Shown here in pieces: positions 33,701 to 35,407 of a stretch of 35,407 nucleotides of DNA. Every line of letters starts with the position of its first letter. Position 1 is the first letter of the stretch. Under the pieces are notes generated by a model, which did no database searches, was not told the DNA's origin, and worked only from the letters and a program-made list of their open reading frames with translations. The position numbers and the translations under genes are program-made. This stretch comes from Clostridiaceae bacterium (GTDB taxonomy: Bacteria > Bacillota > Clostridia > Oscillospirales > Acutalibacteraceae): assembly GCA_016297555.1 (NCBI GenBank), contig JAEDGK010000004.1:1-35407 (forward strand). The letters run 5' to 3'.

Positions 33701-34681
33701 GTGAGAATTGAAGAATTTGTTACTATGCCCCTCCTTATTCAAAAGTACTTGAATTATCTGATTGTTGTAAAAAGCAAATCGGAGCTGACTGCTCTTGAAT
33801 ACGCTTCGGATCTGAGAACATTTTACAGATTTATAATGATTAGGTATAATCTTTGTGATAAAGATACTCCTTTTGATGAAATAAGCATTTCGGGGCTTTC
33901 GGATGATGTTATTATTAATATCACTCTTGATGATGCGTATGCATTTCTGGCATATTGCCGTCAAAAACGAAACAATTCGGATAATGCGATAGCTCGAAAA
34001 GTTGTTTCTATTAAGCGTTTTTACAGATATTTGGAGGTTAACAACATATTAAAAGAAAACCGAATTGCTTTTCTTGAAGCTCCGCAAACCAAAAAAGCCT
34101 TGCCCAAGTATTTGACTCTTGAGCAAAGCGTAAAGCTTCTTAACAGCATTGACGGTAAATTTAAAGAAAGAGATTATTGTATTCTTACCATTTTCTTAAA
34201 TTGCGGTCTTCGTCTCTCGGAGCTTGTTGGGATTAACATTTCGCATATCAGAGATGATAACACCCTTGTTGTGAAAGGTAAAGGAAATAAAGAACGCACT
34301 GTTTATTTAAATGAAGCTTGTTTAAAGGCTATTTCTTCATATCTTGCTGTCAGACCGGTTGACGGTGTAAAAGACCGTGACGCTTTGTTTATCAGCAGTC
34401 AAAAACGGCGCATAAGCAAGCAGGGTGTTCAAAAAATTGTTGAAAGAAGTCTTGAAAAATCCGGACTTTCGGGTCTCGGATTTTCAACTCACAAGCTTCG
34501 CCACACCTCCGCTACGCTAATGTATCAATACGGAGGTGTCGACCCGCTTCAGCTTAAGGAAATTCTCGGACATGAAAATCTTTCAACGACCGAGATTTAC
34601 ACGCATATTAAGAATGAGCAGCTCAAGCAAGCTGTTGATTCCAATCCGCTCAATGACCCGTCAAATCTCAAAGAACCGTGA
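33701..34681 (+). CDS. xerD: Xer-type tyrosine recombinase
   Basis: 326-residue site-specific recombinase with a core-binding N-terminal domain and a catalytic C-terminal domain. Catalytic residues visible: Arg in CGLRLSELVG, Lys in KGKGNKER, His/Arg in THKLRHTSATLM, His in LGHENLSTTEIYTH, and the Tyr in that last motif. It resembles clostridial chromosomal Xer proteins; whether it is XerC- or XerD-like is uncertain. The start GTG 33701 is retained because EEFVTMPLLIQKYLNYL aligns with the N-terminus of relatives; ATG 33725 is possible and the ribosome site is weak for both. Its 3' end overlaps spoIIM on the other strand by 21 bases. Confidence 0.87.
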   Translation: MRIEEFVTMPLLIQKYLNYLIVVKSKSELTALEYASDLRTFYRFIMIRYNLCDKDTPFDEISISGLSDDVIINITLDDAYAFLAYCRQKRNNSDNAIARKVVSIKRFYRYLEVNNILKENRIAFLEAPQTKKALPKYLTLEQSVKLLNSIDGKFKERDYCILTIFLNCGLRLSELVGINISHIRDDNTLVVKGKGNKERTVYLNEACLKAISSYLAVRPVDGVKDRDALFISSQKRRISKQGVQKIVERSLEKSGLSGLGFSTHKLRHTSATLMYQYGGVDPLQLKEILGHENLSTTEIYTHIKNEQLKQAVDSNPLNDPSNLKEP

Positions 34682-35290
34682 AAAAGCGGCGGCTGTCATG
34701 GCGTCTATAAGCGCCGAAACAGCGCTTATGCCCAATAGGACAAGTTGTTTCATAACAAAAACTCCTGTTTCGTCTTTTTCAAACTGCCCCCTGCCCCTAA
34801 CAGCTTTTGCATATGCGTTTTTTGAATATTCACAGCTCGCATTGCAGGCAAGAATAAAAGAAAATGTTGCGACAACCGCACCGGGATATATTATAAGCAC
34901 GCTGTATCCGAGCCCCGTCAGTTTATAAACGGAATAAAGATACCCGCTTACCATACCTATTCCCATGCCGCGAAGAAACGGCAGCCACATTATAAACGGA
35001 TATCCGATAAGTGAAAATCCGAAAAACAGATTTGAGGCAATAAAAAGCGAATTTATTGTTAGTGAGTTGCAAAAATTATGTAAAATTCCCTGCCCGCTTC
35101 TTAAAACAATGAATGAGTCAATTACCGCAGAAAGCTTTTCTGTTACTTCAAAATCGTTGTTAATTGCCGTTGCTCCTATTATTATTCCGATTGAAAAAAA
35201 GGCAGTTAAGAAATATATTCTGGAGTTTTCAAGAGCTTTTTTGATAACTTTTCCGTTATATACTCTGTAATTATATTTTGACCTGCTCAT
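34661..35290 (-). CDS. spoIIM: stage II sporulation protein M
   Basis: 209-residue integral membrane protein of the DMP peptidoglycan machine (with SpoIID and SpoIIP) needed for engulfment. About five membrane segments are visible: residues about 27-45, 80-100, 108-126, 133-152 and 185-205. FFGFSLIGYPFIMWLPFLRG and RGMGIGMVSGYLYS are family-like blocks. Ribosome site GGGAGG lies just upstream of ATG 35290. Convergent and overlapping with the Xer gene. A sigma-E-like promoter is at 35317-35345. Confidence 0.92.
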   Translation of the reverse strand: MSRSKYNYRVYNGKVIKKALENSRIYFLTAFFSIGIIIGATAINNDFEVTEKLSAVIDSFIVLRSGQGILHNFCNSLTINSLFIASNLFFGFSLIGYPFIMWLPFLRGMGIGMVSGYLYSVYKLTGLGYSVLIIYPGAVVATFSFILACNASCEYSKNAYAKAVRGRGQFEKDETGVFVMKQLVLLGISAVSALIDAMTAAAFSRFFEI

Positions 35291-35316
35291 TTTTACCTCC
35301 CGAAGCTTTTTGCTAA

Positions 35317-35345
35317 ATTATATGAGCAAGTCCCGTTTTTTATGT
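35317..35345 (-). promoter_or_regulatory. possible sigma-E-type promoter of spoIIM
   Basis: On the minus strand, CATATAAT (35317-35324) is one base from the sigma-E -10 CATACAAT, and an ACATAAAA element (35338-35345) lies about 13 bases upstream at the -35 position. spoIIM is sigma-E-dependent in Bacillus. The -35 match is weak. Beyond it, to 35407, I see nothing. Confidence 0.4.
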
Positions 35346-35407
35346 TTATTGTTTAGGGTAACGGCGATAATCCGAACCCGTCAAAAATGCAGTATTAAAG
35401 CGATATT

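Overview
The window reads as a chromosomal segment of a low-to-moderate GC, spore-forming member of the Clostridia, most likely a gut Oscillospirales/Ruminococcaceae-type organism. The evidence is Firmicutes-type Shine-Dalgarno sites (AGGAGG) and sigma-A promoters, DnaD plus a DnaC/DnaI-type loader, a cysteine T-box, a ZTP riboswitch, a LexA (DinR-type) box at recA, and three sporulation genes (sigK, a cwlD-type amidase, spoIIM). The genus assignment is inference. No rRNA, tRNA, CRISPR array or insertion sequence was seen, and no gap between genes exceeds about 300 bases.

Layout. 1-830: a nitroreductase-family gene with its own promoter and terminator. 859-6024: a self-contained three-gene unit made of a TerB-N/TerB-C domain protein, a BrxD-like (DUF2791) P-loop ATPase and an Lhr/BrxHI-like superfamily 2 helicase. 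It has its own promoter, 4-bp overlapping or tightly spaced genes, and a terminator. This is the most accessory-looking part of the window and the best candidate for a little-studied DNA-processing, stress or defence system; no BREX methylase or PglZ gene is beside it. 6028-8121 (minus): the last two steps of purine synthesis split over two proteins, a stand-alone AICAR transformylase and an archaeal-type PurO IMP cyclohydrolase, under a ZTP riboswitch. 8127-13707 (minus): dnaD, dnaC/dnaI, tex and a MATE exporter in one probable operon. 13868-14311: rpmB, divergent from recA.

14237-17945: recA (with a LexA-like box), recX, rimO, pgsA. 17929-20308: a cysteine-specific T-box in front of cysE and cysS. 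20359-22396: rpsB and tsf behind a foldable leader; the EF-Ts carries an extra segment of about 60 residues. 22403-24140: a PHP-family metallohydrolase divergent from secG, and secG convergent with sigK. 24920-33553: a plus-strand run with a TIM-barrel sugar-phosphate isomerase-like gene, a membrane-anchored metallophosphoesterase, a small coiled-coil protein, a class A penicillin-binding protein, ruvX, cwlD, radA and a DUF6873-like gene. 33701-35290: a Xer-type tyrosine recombinase and spoIIM, convergent with overlapping 3' ends.

Functionally the segment is mostly core: replication loading, recombination and repair, purine and cysteine supply, translation, cell-wall assembly and sporulation. 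Several units carry an RNA or repressor sensor that matches the product: ZTP for 10-formyl-THF shortage, uncharged tRNA-Cys for cysteine genes, and LexA for recA.
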